Shown one piece after another: positions 44,736 through 53,814 of a stretch of 64,000 nucleotides of DNA (positions within the stretch are counted from its first letter, which is position 1; every line of letters begins with the position of its first letter). The stretch lies in assembly GCA_051985675.1 (NCBI GenBank), contig JBPYFJ010000088.1, positions 1-64,000 on the forward strand, read 5' to 3'. The DNA is from JAFAXD01 sp051985675. GTDB taxonomy: Bacteria; Pseudomonadota; Alphaproteobacteria; Rhizobiales; Xanthobacteraceae. A model generated the notes under the pieces. That model was not told the DNA's origin. It searched no databases and was given only the letters and a program-made list of their open reading frames with translations. The position numbers were made by a program, and so were the translations under genes.

Positions 44736-46541
44736 ATGTCGATCCGCCAGCTCGAGCCTGCCGTCATCAACCGCATCGCCGCCGGCGAGGTCGTCGAGCG
44801 GCCGGCGAGTGTCGTCAAGGAACTCGTCGAGAACGCGCTCGACGCCGGCGCGCGCCGGATCGACGTCATCACCGACGGCGGCGGCCGGCGGCTGATCCGC
44901 GTCACCGACGACGGCACCGGCATGACCGCCGGCGATCTCGCGCTCGCGGTCGAGCGCCACGCCACCTCGAAATTGCCGGACGATGATCTGCTCGCGATCC
45001 GCACCCTCGGATTTCGCGGCGAGGCATTGCCCTCGATTGGCGCGGTCGCGCGGCTCGCAATCACGACCCGCCACGCCGTGGAGCCGCACGGCTGGGCGAT
45101 CGGCGTCGATGCCGGGCGAAAATCTCCGGTGCGGCCGGCGGCGCTCGACGCCGGCACCCGCATCGAGGTGAGCGACCTCTTCTACGCGACCCCCGCCCGC
45201 CTGAAGTTCCTCAAGACCGACCGCAGCGAGGGCGCGGCGATCCGCGAGGCGGTGCGCCGGCTCGCGATGAGCCGGCCCGACGTCGCGTTCACGCTCGCCG
45301 GCGAGGAGCGCGCGCTCGTGAGCTGGGCCGCGGCGTTGTCGGGCGCCCCCGGGCGGCTCGCGCGCCTCGGCGACATTCTCGGCGCCGACTTCCGCGCCAA
45401 CGCGATCGAGGTGCGCGGCGGCCGCGACGGCCTCGCGATCGAGGGCTATGCGGCGCTGCCAACACTCAGCCGCGCCAACGCGTTCGGGCAGTATCTCTTC
45501 GTCAACGGCCGCCCGGTGCGCGACAAGCTCCTGCTCGGCGCGGTGCGCGGCGCCTACGCGGACTATTTGCCGCGCGATCGCCAGCCGATCCTCGCGCTCT
45601 TCATCACGCTCGATCCGCGCGAGGTCGACGTCAACGTGCACCCGGCCAAGACCGAGGTGCGCTTTCGCGACGGCGGCCTCGTGCGCGCGCTGATCGTGCG
45701 CTCGCTGCAGGACGCGCTGGCGCGCGAAGGCCAACGCGCCGCCTCGACCGGCGGCGCCGCGACGCTCGCGGCGCTGCGCCCCGTGGCGGCGCCGCGGACT
45801 GGCTGGGACTGGCGGGCATCGCCGGCGCGGCCGGCATTTCCGGTCGCGGGCGCGACCGCGCTCAAGGGCTTTGCCGACGCGGCGCAGGCCGGCTTTGACG
45901 TCGGTGCCCCGTCGGCGGACGCGCGCGTCGAGCAGGCGCCGCCCGCGCCCGACCTGCTCGACCGCCCGCTCGGCGCCGCGCGCGCGCAGGTGCATGAGAC
46001 CTACGTGGTGGCGCAGACGCGCGACGGCATCGTCATTGTCGATCAGCACGCCGCCCACGAGCGCCTGGTCTACGAGCGCCTCAAGGCGGCGTTGGAGAAG
46101 ACCGGCGTCGCGCGCCAGATTCTGCTGATTCCGGAGGTCGTCGAGCTTGACGAAGCCGATGTCGAACGCCTCGCGGCGCGCGCGCACGAGCTCACGCGTT
46201 ACGGGCTGGTGCTGGAGAGCTTCGGCCCGGGCGCGGTCGCGGTGCGCGAGACGCCCGGCATGCTGGGCGAGATCGACGCGGGGGCGCTGGTGCGCGATCT
46301 TGCCGAGCACATGGCGGAATGGGACGAGGCGCTGCCGCTCGAGCGCCGCCTGATGCACGTCGCCGCCACGATGGCGTGCCACGGCTCGGTGCGGGCGGGG
46401 CGCCGCCTCAAGCCCGAGGAGATGAACGCGCTGTTGCGCGAAATGGAGGCGACGCCGAACTCCGGCCAGTGCAACCACGGCCGGCCGACCTACGTGGAAT
46501 TGAAGCTAAGCGATATCGAACGGTTGTTTGGAAGGAAGTGA
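44736..46541 (+). CDS. mutL: DNA mismatch repair protein MutL
   Basis: A 601-residue protein that couples mismatch recognition by MutS to strand incision. The N-terminal GHKL ATPase shows ENALDAGA, DDGTGM and RGFRGEAL-type segments (here FRGEALPSI). The C-terminal endonuclease motif is DQHAAHERLVYE (436-447), with CHGSVRAG and GQCNHGRP further on. Such MutL proteins nick DNA themselves, as expected in a group without MutH. The linker between the domains is Ala/Pro-rich. ATG 44736 is the family start. No mutS lies in the window. Confidence 0.96.
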   Translation: MSIRQLEPAVINRIAAGEVVERPASVVKELVENALDAGARRIDVITDGGGRRLIRVTDDGTGMTAGDLALAVERHATSKLPDDDLLAIRTLGFRGEALPSIGAVARLAITTRHAVEPHGWAIGVDAGRKSPVRPAALDAGTRIEVSDLFYATPARLKFLKTDRSEGAAIREAVRRLAMSRPDVAFTLAGEERALVSWAAALSGAPGRLARLGDILGADFRANAIEVRGGRDGLAIEGYAALPTLSRANAFGQYLFVNGRPVRDKLLLGAVRGAYADYLPRDRQPILALFITLDPREVDVNVHPAKTEVRFRDGGLVRALIVRSLQDALAREGQRAASTGGAATLAALRPVAAPRTGWDWRASPARPAFPVAGATALKGFADAAQAGFDVGAPSADARVEQAPPAPDLLDRPLGAARAQVHETYVVAQTRDGIVIVDQHAAHERLVYERLKAALEKTGVARQILLIPEVVELDEADVERLAARAHELTRYGLVLESFGPGAVAVRETPGMLGEIDAGALVRDLAEHMAEWDEALPLERRLMHVAATMACHGSVRAGRRLKPEEMNALLREMEATPNSGQCNHGRPTYVELKLSDIERLFGRK

Positions 46542-46613
46542 GGGTAGTGTTGATCGGCGCGGGTTTCTTCGAAGCTGCCGATAAGTGCGGGTTTCAACAA
46601 CAAATCGTATGAC

Positions 46614-47395
46614 ATGAGCTTGCGTCGCATTGCGGTCGCCGTCACAGGCACATTGTTGATTGGGCTGGCCGGTCCGCTCCCGTCGGCCGCGCGCGGTCTC
46701 TCCGCAATCAAAATGGACGGCACCATCAAAGTCGGCATGACCGGCGACTACGCACCGTATTCTCTGCGCGGCCCGGACGGTCAGTTCTCCGGCGCCGATG
46801 TGATCATGGCGCGCGAACTTGCGCGCTCGCTCGGCGTTGCGCTCGTGATCGTGCCCACGACCTGGAAGACGCTGCAGGCCGATCTCGCCGCCGACCGTTT
46901 TGACATCGCCATGGGCGGGGTGAGCGTGACGCCCGATCGCGCCGCCGCCGGCGACTTCTCGCTTGCCGTCCTGCACGACGGCAAGCGTCCGATTGCGCGC
47001 TGTGCCGACAAGGATCGCTATACGTCAATCGATGCGATCGACCGGCCCGGCGTGCGGGTCGTGGTCAATCCGGGTGGGACCAACGAGCGTTTCGCCAAAA
47101 CCAATCTCGCCCACGCAACGCTGAGCGAACATCCCGACAACCGCACGATCTTCGATGAGATCGCCGCCGGCCACGCCGACGTGATGGTCACCGACGGCGC
47201 CGAGGTGGATTACCAGGCGCGTCTGCATCCCGGCATCCTGTGCCCGCGACCGTCGCCGGCCCGTTCGATCACTTCGACAAGGCCTACTGGATGACGCGTG
47301 ACCACGCGCTCAAAGAGGCCGTCGATGCGTGGCTTAAGCGCAGCCTCGCGGCGGGCCAATACGGCCAGGCCCTGGCCGCCGCCGCGGCGCGCTGA
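46614..47395 (+). pseudogene. pheC: Frameshifted cyclohexadienyl dehydratase (PheC-like)
   Basis: The first 210 codons encode an exported periplasmic-binding-protein-fold enzyme very like PheC, which converts prephenate or arogenate in phenylalanine synthesis: GTIKVGMTGDYAPY, FDIAMGGVSV, VVNPGGTNERFA, HPDNRTIF and a central DVMVTDGAEVDYQARLHPG. At 47244-47245 the frame breaks. The expected C-terminus (FDHFDKAYWMTRDHALKEAV, then WLKRSLAAGQYG) continues in another frame to a TGA at 47393-47395. One missing base explains it. As it stands the product is cut at residue 226 with 15 foreign residues. It may be a real mutation, a sequencing error, or a programmed shift. Confidence 0.85.
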
Positions 47396-47510
47396 TCGGA
47401 ACGCACGCGAAGCCCGCATGGTGGCCATTCCGGGCGTCGCTTGCCCGTCTGGTGTGGATCGGGCATGGGTTTTACGGGGGACTCAATCAACATGTTTGAG
47501 GGAACGCGAC

Positions 47511-48527
47511 ATGGTCCTGCGCACGATCCGGGTTGGCGTGCTCGCCGCCTCGGTGGTCCTGACCTCATGGGTGTCGGCAGCCGCCCAGGTCGATGCCTTG
47601 CCGTCATGGAACGATGGCGCGGCCAAGCAGGCGATCCTCGACTTCGTGCGCAAGACGACCGATGCCGCGAGCACGACCTACGTGCTTCCCGAGGACCGCA
47701 TCGCCACCTTCGATCAGGATGGCACGCTCTGGGTCGAGCACCCGATGTACACGCAAGTGGTCTATGCCCTGGAACGTGTACCTGCGCTGGTTGCCGCCAA
47801 GCCCGAGCTCAAAAACGTCGAGCCGTTCAAAACCGTTCTCACCCGCAATCGTGAGGCGATTGCCAGGCTTTCGATTGGCGACCTCCTGAAAATTCTGGCC
47901 GCTACGCTCAGCGGCATGAGCGTCGACCAGTTCAAAGCCCAAGCCAAGCAATGGCTCGCCACCGCCCAGGCGCCGCGCTGGAAGCGCCCGTACACCGAGC
48001 TGACGTATCTTCCGATGATCGAGTTGCTCAAGTATCTGCGCGGCAATAGCTACAAGACCTACATCGTCACCGGCGGCGGACAGGATTTTGTGCGGGTCTA
48101 CGCGCAGGAGGTCTACGGAATTCCGCCCGAACAGATTGTCGGGACCGCGGGGGCGACGAAGTACGGCTACGACAAGGCCGGCAAGCCGCTTCTCACCAAG
48201 GAGCCCGCGCTGCTCTTGAACGACAACGATGCGGGGAAGCCCGAGGGCATCCATCTGATGATCGGGCGGGTCCCGTATGCCGCGTTCGGCAACTCGACCG
48301 GCGATCGGCAGATGCTCGAATATACCAAGGCGGGCGAGGGCGTCCGGCTCGGGATGCTCGTGCTGCATGACGATGCGCAGCGTGAGTACGCGTATGGTCC
48401 CGCGCTGGGGCTGCCCGACACCAGGGTCGGCGCATTCACGCAGGCGCTCTACGACGAGGCCAAGAGCAAGAATTGGCCGGTCATCAGCATGAAGAACGAC
48501 TGGAAACGCATTTTCGCGTTCGAGTAG
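47511..48527 (+). CDS. Exported HAD-family phosphatase
   Basis: A 338-residue haloacid dehalogenase-type protein with a Sec signal (hydrophobic 8-24, cleavage near SAAAQ). Motif I is FDQDGTLW (67-74). The motif II Thr is in YIVTGGGQDF. A Lys-containing stretch follows, and the late acidic motif is NDNDAGKPEG or FGNSTGD. It resembles phosphoserine-phosphatase-like class I HADs that I recall as exported proteins in many Gram-negative genomes. The substrate is unknown. GAGGGA seven bases before the ATG fixes the start. It is 115 bases from the broken pheC and could have been part of the same unit. Confidence 0.78.
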   Translation: MVLRTIRVGVLAASVVLTSWVSAAAQVDALPSWNDGAAKQAILDFVRKTTDAASTTYVLPEDRIATFDQDGTLWVEHPMYTQVVYALERVPALVAAKPELKNVEPFKTVLTRNREAIARLSIGDLLKILAATLSGMSVDQFKAQAKQWLATAQAPRWKRPYTELTYLPMIELLKYLRGNSYKTYIVTGGGQDFVRVYAQEVYGIPPEQIVGTAGATKYGYDKAGKPLLTKEPALLLNDNDAGKPEGIHLMIGRVPYAAFGNSTGDRQMLEYTKAGEGVRLGMLVLHDDAQREYAYGPALGLPDTRVGAFTQALYDEAKSKNWPVISMKNDWKRIFAFE

Positions 48528-48618
48528 GCGACCGGTGGTCTTAGGCCGACCGACGTGTCGCGGAGTCGGCGCTCGCGACCACGGCCTTGTCGTTCTCGCC
48601 GGATGGCGCGGGCGTGCG

Positions 48619-49749
48619 CTACTTCCCAATTGACGCAAAGAACATCGCGAACAGGCCGTCCATGACGATCACCAGGAAGATCGATTTGACCACGGACATG
48701 GTCGTCTGCAGGCCGAGCGACTCGGCGCTGCCCTTGACCTGGAAGCCTTCCACGCAGGCCACGATACCGATCGCCAGCCCCATGAACGGCGCTTTGGTCA
48801 TCCCGACCTCGAAATGATTGAATGAAAGGTCGCGCAGCTCGGCCATGAATATGTCCGGATTGATTCCGCCGTAGAGCCAGCACACCACGCCGCCGCCATA
48901 GAGTGCCGACATTATTCCCAGAAACGTGAGGATCGGCAGCCCGATGACCAGCGCGATGATCCGCGGCAGAACCAGAATGTCGATCGGGTCGCGCCCCATG
49001 GTTTGCAGGGCATCGATCTCTTCGCGCATTTTCATGGAGCCAAGCTCGGCCGTATAGGACGACCCGGAGCGGCCCGCGATCATGATCGCCACGATCAGCA
49101 CGCCGATCTCGCGCATGACCAGAACGCCGAGCATATCGACCACGTAGAGGTCGGCGCCGAAGCGGCGGAAACGGATGAGACCCTGCTGCGCGATGATCGC
49201 GCCGATCAGGAACGTGATCAGCAGGATGATCGGAACGGCGCGCCAGCACACGCGGTCGAATTGATTCACCATGGAGGTCAAACGGAAACTGCGGGGCCGG
49301 ATCAGCACGCGCCAGGTCGCCAGCACGAGCGCGCCGAACATCTCGACATAGAGCAGAAGATCGCGCGTCGCGAGCCCGAACGCGCGCCACACCAGCGCAA
49401 CCGCGGTGGCCAGCACGTTCTCATGTTGTGGCTCCGGCACCTTGCGGTTCGACTGATGCGCTTCGTTGATCAACCCGCGGAAGCGGTCGGGCACGCCGAC
49501 GACCGTGATCCTGCAGTCCGCCGCAGCGAAGCCGCGCAGCAGCCGCTCCAGCAACCAGGCCCCGAATGTGTCGATGGTCTCGACACCCGCCATGTTGAGT
49601 TCGACGCGCGCGACCGATGTGCCTTGCGCCACGGCACCGTCGACCTCGTGCTCGAGGTCGGCGGCGCGCTGCGCCGTCCAGGAACCGACCGCCGTCAACC
49701 ACAGGCCGTCGCCTTGGGCCAAGCTCCGAAGCAAGGGTTCGCCAGTCAC
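48619..49749 (-). CDS. MlaE-family lipid transport permease with N-terminal STAS domain
   Basis: A 376-residue inner-membrane protein. Residues 1-105 are a STAS domain (VELNMAGVETIDTFGAWLLE) and residues 140-376 an MlaE/YrbE permease with EIGVLIVAIMIAGRSGSSY and EIDALQTMGRDP, the family coupling region. MlaE-type permeases work with an MlaF ATPase and an MlaD substrate-binding protein in phospholipid transport between membranes. Neither partner gene is adjacent: the downstream gene on this strand is absent and the next is convergent. MlaB STAS proteins are normally separate, so this fusion may replace MlaB. Confidence 0.88.
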   Translation of the reverse strand: MTGEPLLRSLAQGDGLWLTAVGSWTAQRAADLEHEVDGAVAQGTSVARVELNMAGVETIDTFGAWLLERLLRGFAAADCRITVVGVPDRFRGLINEAHQSNRKVPEPQHENVLATAVALVWRAFGLATRDLLLYVEMFGALVLATWRVLIRPRSFRLTSMVNQFDRVCWRAVPIILLITFLIGAIIAQQGLIRFRRFGADLYVVDMLGVLVMREIGVLIVAIMIAGRSGSSYTAELGSMKMREEIDALQTMGRDPIDILVLPRIIALVIGLPILTFLGIMSALYGGGVVCWLYGGINPDIFMAELRDLSFNHFEVGMTKAPFMGLAIGIVACVEGFQVKGSAESLGLQTTMSVVKSIFLVIVMDGLFAMFFASIGK

Positions 49750-49832
49750 GACCGATCTACCCCGTTTCCCATGCCGCTATACTGAGCGGCACGCGCGTCG
49801 TTGTCCATCATTGCTGCCGGACCGACCTGTCT

Positions 49833-50426
49833 TCAGGGCTTCGCCGCCAGATAGTGCGAGAGCGCCTCGATGTCGGCGTCGTTGAGCTCAAACATGACGT
49901 CCGCCATCGACGCGACGCCGGAGCCGACGCGCTGACCCGATTTGTAGTCGCGTAGCGCTTTCAGCAAGACATCTTCGCGTTGGCTGGAGAGGCGCGCCGC
50001 GGCACGGAAGCCGTTGTAGTCCTCGGAATGACATGAGCGGCAGCGGTGCTTGGCAGCCAGCTCCTCACCGCGTTGCGCGAGCGCGTCCGGCGGGGCGGCC
50101 GGTTTGGGCGGCGGCAGCGACGCGTAATAGGCGCCGAGATTGCGGATCTCCTCGTTGCCGAGCGCCTCGCTGATCGGCTGCATCACCTCGTTCTTTCTGG
50201 CGCCGGAACGGTAATACACGAGCTGCCATTGCACGAATTCGTCAGGCTGGCCGGCGAGCGAGGGCGTGAGCGGCGTTTGCGAAACGCCGTCCGCGCCGTG
50301 GCAGGGCGCGCACGCCTCGGCCAGCGCCTTGCCGGCCTCAACATCCGCAGCACCTGCGCCCGCGCTTAAGCCGGTGAGCGCGGCCGCGGCGCAGAGCGCG
50401 ATTGCGAGACGATGAGTGTGCATCAT
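49833..50426 (-). CDS. Diheme cytochrome c (c4-like)
   Basis: A 197-residue periplasmic electron carrier with a Sec signal (cleavage near GAGAAD). Two heme-binding motifs, CAPCH (39-43) and CRSCH (129-133), define two class I heme domains, as in cytochrome c4. Axial Met candidates lie in NEVMQP and ADVMFE. It is encoded 88 bases downstream of a PQQ-type sugar dehydrogenase on the same strand and could accept its electrons. A palindromic repeat lies between the two genes. Confidence 0.88.
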   Translation of the reverse strand: MMHTHRLAIALCAAAALTGLSAGAGAADVEAGKALAEACAPCHGADGVSQTPLTPSLAGQPDEFVQWQLVYYRSGARKNEVMQPISEALGNEEIRNLGAYYASLPPPKPAAPPDALAQRGEELAAKHRCRSCHSEDYNGFRAAARLSSQREDVLLKALRDYKSGQRVGSGVASMADVMFELNDADIEALSHYLAAKP

Positions 50427-50462
50427 AAGCCTGGAGAGAACGCACAGCGGAGCCGCACGGTT

Positions 50463-50488
50463 GCCTCTCCCCGCTGGCGGAGAGAGGC
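50463..50488. repeat. Short dispersed palindrome, copy 2
   Basis: GCCTCTCCCCGC and GCGGAGAGAGGC pair over 12 positions with one mismatch. It is the second copy of the palindrome at 44622-44645. It lies between the sugar dehydrogenase and cytochrome genes and could stabilise one part of the message. Confidence 0.6.
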
Positions 50489-50514
50489 AGGCGCAGTGCT
50501 ATGTGCGTCCCGGA

Positions 50515-51789
50515 TTACTTGGCGTAGCTTATCCGATAGATCGCGCCGGTAAAATCATCGGCGACCAGAAGCGAGCCGTCCTTGGCCTGCAGCACGTCGT
50601 TCGGCCGGCCGCGATACTTGCCGTCAGGGCCGATCCAGCCGCTCGCGAACTCCTCTTGCTTGACGTCCTTGCCGGTCGGGTCGGCGATGACGCGCATCAG
50701 CCGTCCGCCCTGGAACTGGTGACGGTTCCAGGAGCCGTGCTCGGTCACGATCATGTTGTTCTTATAGTCGGCCGGAAACTGATCCCCGGTATAGAACTTC
50801 ATGCCGAGCGGCGCGACGTGCGCGCCAAGCTTGAGCGCCGGAGGCGAGAACTCCGAGCACTTGTGGCCCATCGCAAACTTCGGATCCGGAATGTCGCCCT
50901 GGTGGCAGTACGGATAACCGAAATGCTCGCCCAGTTTGGTGACATGGTTGAGCTTGTCGCTCGGCACGTCGTCGCCGAGCCAGTCGCGCGCGTTCTCGGT
51001 GAACCAGTAGTCGCCGGTGCGCGGATCGATGTCGCCGCCGACGCTGTTGCGCACGCCAAGCGCGACGACCTCCGCAAGACCGTTGGTAGGATTGACGCGC
51101 CTGATCTGCGACACCGAGGTTGGCGGCAGGCAGATGTTGCAGGGCGGACCAAACGGCACGTAGAGCCAGCCGTCCTTGTCGAACGCCAGATATTTCCAGC
51201 CATGCGCCGGGTAGGGCGGCATGTCGTCATAGACGACCTGCGGCTCCGGCATCTTGTCGAGGTTGGCTTCGGGATTGTCGAACTTATAGAGCTTGTCGAT
51301 ATCGATGACATAAAGCGCGCCATCGCGGTAGGCGATGCCGGTCGGCATCTTCATGCCCTTGAGGATGGTCTTGACCGTCCGTTTGCCGCCCTGATCGGTG
51401 ACCGCGTAGACGTTGGTGGCCAGGAACGAGCCCACATAGAGCGTGCCGTCCTTGCCCCACGCCATCTGCCGGGCCTGCGGCATGCCGCTCGCCCACAGCT
51501 CGATCTTGAACCCCGGCGGCAGCTTGATGTTCTGCAGGGTGGTCTTGATCTCGTCGTCGCTAAAGCCGGTCGGCGGCGGCAGCGTATTGAGGACGTGAGT
51601 TCCCTTCTGCGCCGCCGTCTCGTCGCCCATGTACCAGTCGTCCGGCGGATGCAGCCAGAAATCCTTCTTGGTGGAATCGTACGACTTGAGATCCTCGGTC
51701 CGCGCAGCGGACGCAAAGAGCAGTCCACCGACGGCGATTGCAGCCGCGACGATCGCTGCACCAGCCCTCAGGCTTGCAGACGGCGCCAT
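50515..51789 (-). CDS. PQQ-dependent sugar dehydrogenase-like protein (sorbosone dehydrogenase family)
   Basis: A 424-residue exported protein (signal core AAIVAAAIAVGGLLFASA, cleavage near ARTED). The six-bladed propeller features are PPGFKIELWASGMPQARQMA, YVGSFLATNVYAV, a blade with GVRNSVGGDIDPRTGDYWF, and a C-terminal RGRPNDVLQAKDGSLLVADD. These match the glucose/sorbosone dehydrogenase fold that binds PQQ. The neighbouring cytochrome c4 fits an electron-transfer role. The exact sugar or aldehyde substrate is unknown. The start is set by GGGAGGAAAAG. The start ten codons upstream lies inside or before that site. Confidence 0.85.
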   Translation of the reverse strand: MAPSASLRAGAAIVAAAIAVGGLLFASAARTEDLKSYDSTKKDFWLHPPDDWYMGDETAAQKGTHVLNTLPPPTGFSDDEIKTTLQNIKLPPGFKIELWASGMPQARQMAWGKDGTLYVGSFLATNVYAVTDQGGKRTVKTILKGMKMPTGIAYRDGALYVIDIDKLYKFDNPEANLDKMPEPQVVYDDMPPYPAHGWKYLAFDKDGWLYVPFGPPCNICLPPTSVSQIRRVNPTNGLAEVVALGVRNSVGGDIDPRTGDYWFTENARDWLGDDVPSDKLNHVTKLGEHFGYPYCHQGDIPDPKFAMGHKCSEFSPPALKLGAHVAPLGMKFYTGDQFPADYKNNMIVTEHGSWNRHQFQGGRLMRVIADPTGKDVKQEEFASGWIGPDGKYRGRPNDVLQAKDGSLLVADDFTGAIYRISYAK

Positions 51790-51871
51790 CTTTTCCTCCC
51801 TTGAAACCGGATTCCCCATGCCGATCCCGCAGCCGGTACGAATGATAATCAGTTTGCCGGCGGCTCACCAG

Positions 51872-52101
51872 TCAAAGGAGGTGGTGCGCCCTGGACCGCG
51901 TGCGCGGACGCTCGATGATCCAAAGTGGTCCTGAGCATCGACCGCGACGCCAGCCATTGGGCCGGGGATCCAGTTGTTGAGGCGTGGTTTTGACCAGAAC
52001 GGAGCGACCTCGAATCGAGCTCCCTCTCCGGACACGGCGCTGCGACCGATGAGCATGGCGATCGCAAGCGTGGTTGTGAATAGCAACCAAGGTATCGACA
52101 C
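51872..52101 (-). pseudogene. Remnant of an NHL/beta-propeller gene
   Basis: Only the 5-prime end of a gene seems to survive. From a GTG at 52101, with AGGGAG upstream, there is a signal peptide (IPWLLFTTTLAIAMLIG) then FEVAPFWSKPRLNNWIPGP and VAGVAVDAQDH-type first-blade sequence (here MAGVAVDAQDH). The frame then slips: WIIERPRTR, the expected next residues of NHL-repeat proteins I recall from rhizobia, appears in another frame and stops at 51872. No later blade is found before the sugar dehydrogenase gene. It is both frameshifted and truncated. Confidence 0.6.
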
Positions 52102-52173
52102 AAGCGTTGTCTCCCTGAGATCTCCGGGTTTGGCCACTGGCGCCGAGAGACGCGGTATCCGGGAGGGAAGCTG

Positions 52174-52689
52174 ATGAGAACGCTCAAGTTTCTTGCATTC
52201 ATTGGTGTGCTCGCGATTCTCGGTGCGATAGCAGCGGGGATCTATTTTTTTGGCGGATTTTACAGCGTCGCCGGCACCGCGGCCGAATCGGACCTCGTTA
52301 CCTGGGCGCTGGTCCACGTCCGTACCGCTTCGATTGACCGCCACGCTGCCGATCGTCCACCGGCGTCGCTCAACGATCCGGCGATCGTGCAAGCGGGGGC
52401 GCAAGCTTTTTCCGCGCGGGGATGCGTCAATTGTCACGGCGGTCCTGGCGTCAAGTGGGCCAAATTTTCCGAGGGGCTGCATCCTGACCCTCCCGACCTT
52501 AAAGAGATCGCCAACGAGCGCGCACCGCAGCAGTTGTTCTGGGTCATCAAGAACGGAATCAACATGACCGGCATGCCGAGTTTCGGCGCGATTGATGTTC
52601 CCGACCAGGAAATCTGGAGCATCGTAGCTTTCGTCAAAAAGCTGCCGAGCGTCAGTGATGACGACTTCAGGGCCTGGACGGCGCGGTAA
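52174..52689 (+). CDS. Membrane-anchored monoheme cytochrome c
   Basis: A 171-residue protein with an N-terminal membrane anchor (residues 6-28, no cleavage site evident) and one class I heme c domain. The heme motif is CVNCH (about 88-92) and the axial Met is in NMTGMPSFG. The domain resembles the mono-heme type found with cytochrome oxidases or periplasmic dehydrogenases. It could receive electrons from nearby quinoprotein or from the quinol pool. GGGAGGGAAG precedes the ATG. It is divergent from the propeller remnant. Confidence 0.88.
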   Translation: MRTLKFLAFIGVLAILGAIAAGIYFFGGFYSVAGTAAESDLVTWALVHVRTASIDRHAADRPPASLNDPAIVQAGAQAFSARGCVNCHGGPGVKWAKFSEGLHPDPPDLKEIANERAPQQLFWVIKNGINMTGMPSFGAIDVPDQEIWSIVAFVKKLPSVSDDDFRAWTAR

Positions 52690-52869
52690 GATCGCGAATC
52701 TCGCCTCATTGCACCTGACGGACAGACAGCAACGTCCACTCCGACGTGCCGCCAACGACGGCGGATGGATGTGGTATGGAAGGCACTCGGACTGGCACCA
52801 TCAGCCTCGCGCATTGCGCGGTATCACCGGGTGGCTCTCGATCCCGCCCGGAATGTGCAGGAGGCGCAC

Positions 52870-53814
52870 ATGAGCAAGACTGCAGCTACTCGATCACTCG
52901 TTTTTGCCGCGGCTTGCATCGAGTTGTTCTCGGCCTCGCACCCCCATGCGCAGGCCTCGCCGGATAACCAGTCGCCCTCGGCAGCCTGGTCGACGTTCCT
53001 CAACGGCAGCGACGCCAACCTGCAGCCTGACCGGATCGGGATCGACTACGAGGAACCCAAGAGCGCGGAGCTACAGCCGCTCCATCATATGCTGATCCGC
53101 CGGCACGCTCTCGCGAAGGTCAAGGAGATTTTCAGTCCGCTCCGCCTGCCCGTCGATGTGACGGTCAGGAACGTTGAATGCGGAGTATCCAACGCCTGGT
53201 ACCAACGCCCGGTCGTGACCATTTGCTACGAATACGCGAGAGACATCCTCAAAATGGCGCCGCGCGAGACGTCGCCCGATGGGATCACGCCGGAAGACGC
53301 CGTGGTCGGACAGTTTCTCTATACGGCGGCGCATGAAATGGGTCACGCCGTCTTTGACCTGTTGGACATACCGCTGTTTGGTCGGCCCGAGGACGCTGCC
53401 GATGAATTCGCCGCTCACGTGCTGCTGCGGATTGGCAAGGAGGACGCCCGCAAGCTCGTCGAGGGCGCCGCCTATGCGTACACCGACTATGTGAAGAAAC
53501 CGACCGTGACCGTGCCGGTGACCGCGTTTGCAGACGTACACGGCGCGCCCATGCAGCGCTTGTACAATCTCATCTGTATCGCCTACGGGGCCGATCACGA
53601 CATGTTTGCTGATCTGGTTGGCAGCGGTTTTCTGCCCAAGGAGCGGGCGCCGAATTGCCAGGTCGAGTTCGGCGAGCTCAATTTTGCATTCCAGCGCCTG
53701 ATCTACCCGTTCCTCGATGAAAAGCTGCTGAGCGAGGTCTTGAGCAAGTCATGGGTCCCGCTGCCCAACGCTCGGCCACCGCGCCTGTCTGACATGACTC
53801 GCGTCGCGCCCTGA
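52870..53814 (+). CDS. DUF4344-type putative metallopeptidase
   Basis: A 314-residue exported protein (signal core LVFAAACIELFSA, cleavage near AQAS). It has a zinc-binding HEMGH (155-159, in TAAHEMGHAVFD), followed 20 or so residues later by DAADEFAAH, consistent with the third ligand of a gluzincin-like site. This is the pattern of the DUF4344 family. Members are predicted zinc peptidases with unknown targets. Two cysteines in the middle (NVECGVSN and TICYEY) may form a disulfide. ATG 52870 lies six bases after AGGAGG. The longer in-frame start is rejected. Confidence 0.78.
   Translation: MSKTAATRSLVFAAACIELFSASHPHAQASPDNQSPSAAWSTFLNGSDANLQPDRIGIDYEEPKSAELQPLHHMLIRRHALAKVKEIFSPLRLPVDVTVRNVECGVSNAWYQRPVVTICYEYARDILKMAPRETSPDGITPEDAVVGQFLYTAAHEMGHAVFDLLDIPLFGRPEDAADEFAAHVLLRIGKEDARKLVEGAAYAYTDYVKKPTVTVPVTAFADVHGAPMQRLYNLICIAYGADHDMFADLVGSGFLPKERAPNCQVEFGELNFAFQRLIYPFLDEKLLSEVLSKSWVPLPNARPPRLSDMTRVAP

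Noticed and set aside
44580..46478. A 632-codon open frame antisense to mutL
   Set aside because: The same GC-mirror effect. The protein is Arg/Ala-rich and lacks motifs, while mutL on the other strand has all its motifs.
51865..52755. A 296-codon minus-strand frame as a real gene
   Set aside because: Most of it is antisense to the cytochrome c gene at 52174-52689. Only its last part, from 52101, has the signal-peptide and propeller sequence, recorded as a remnant.
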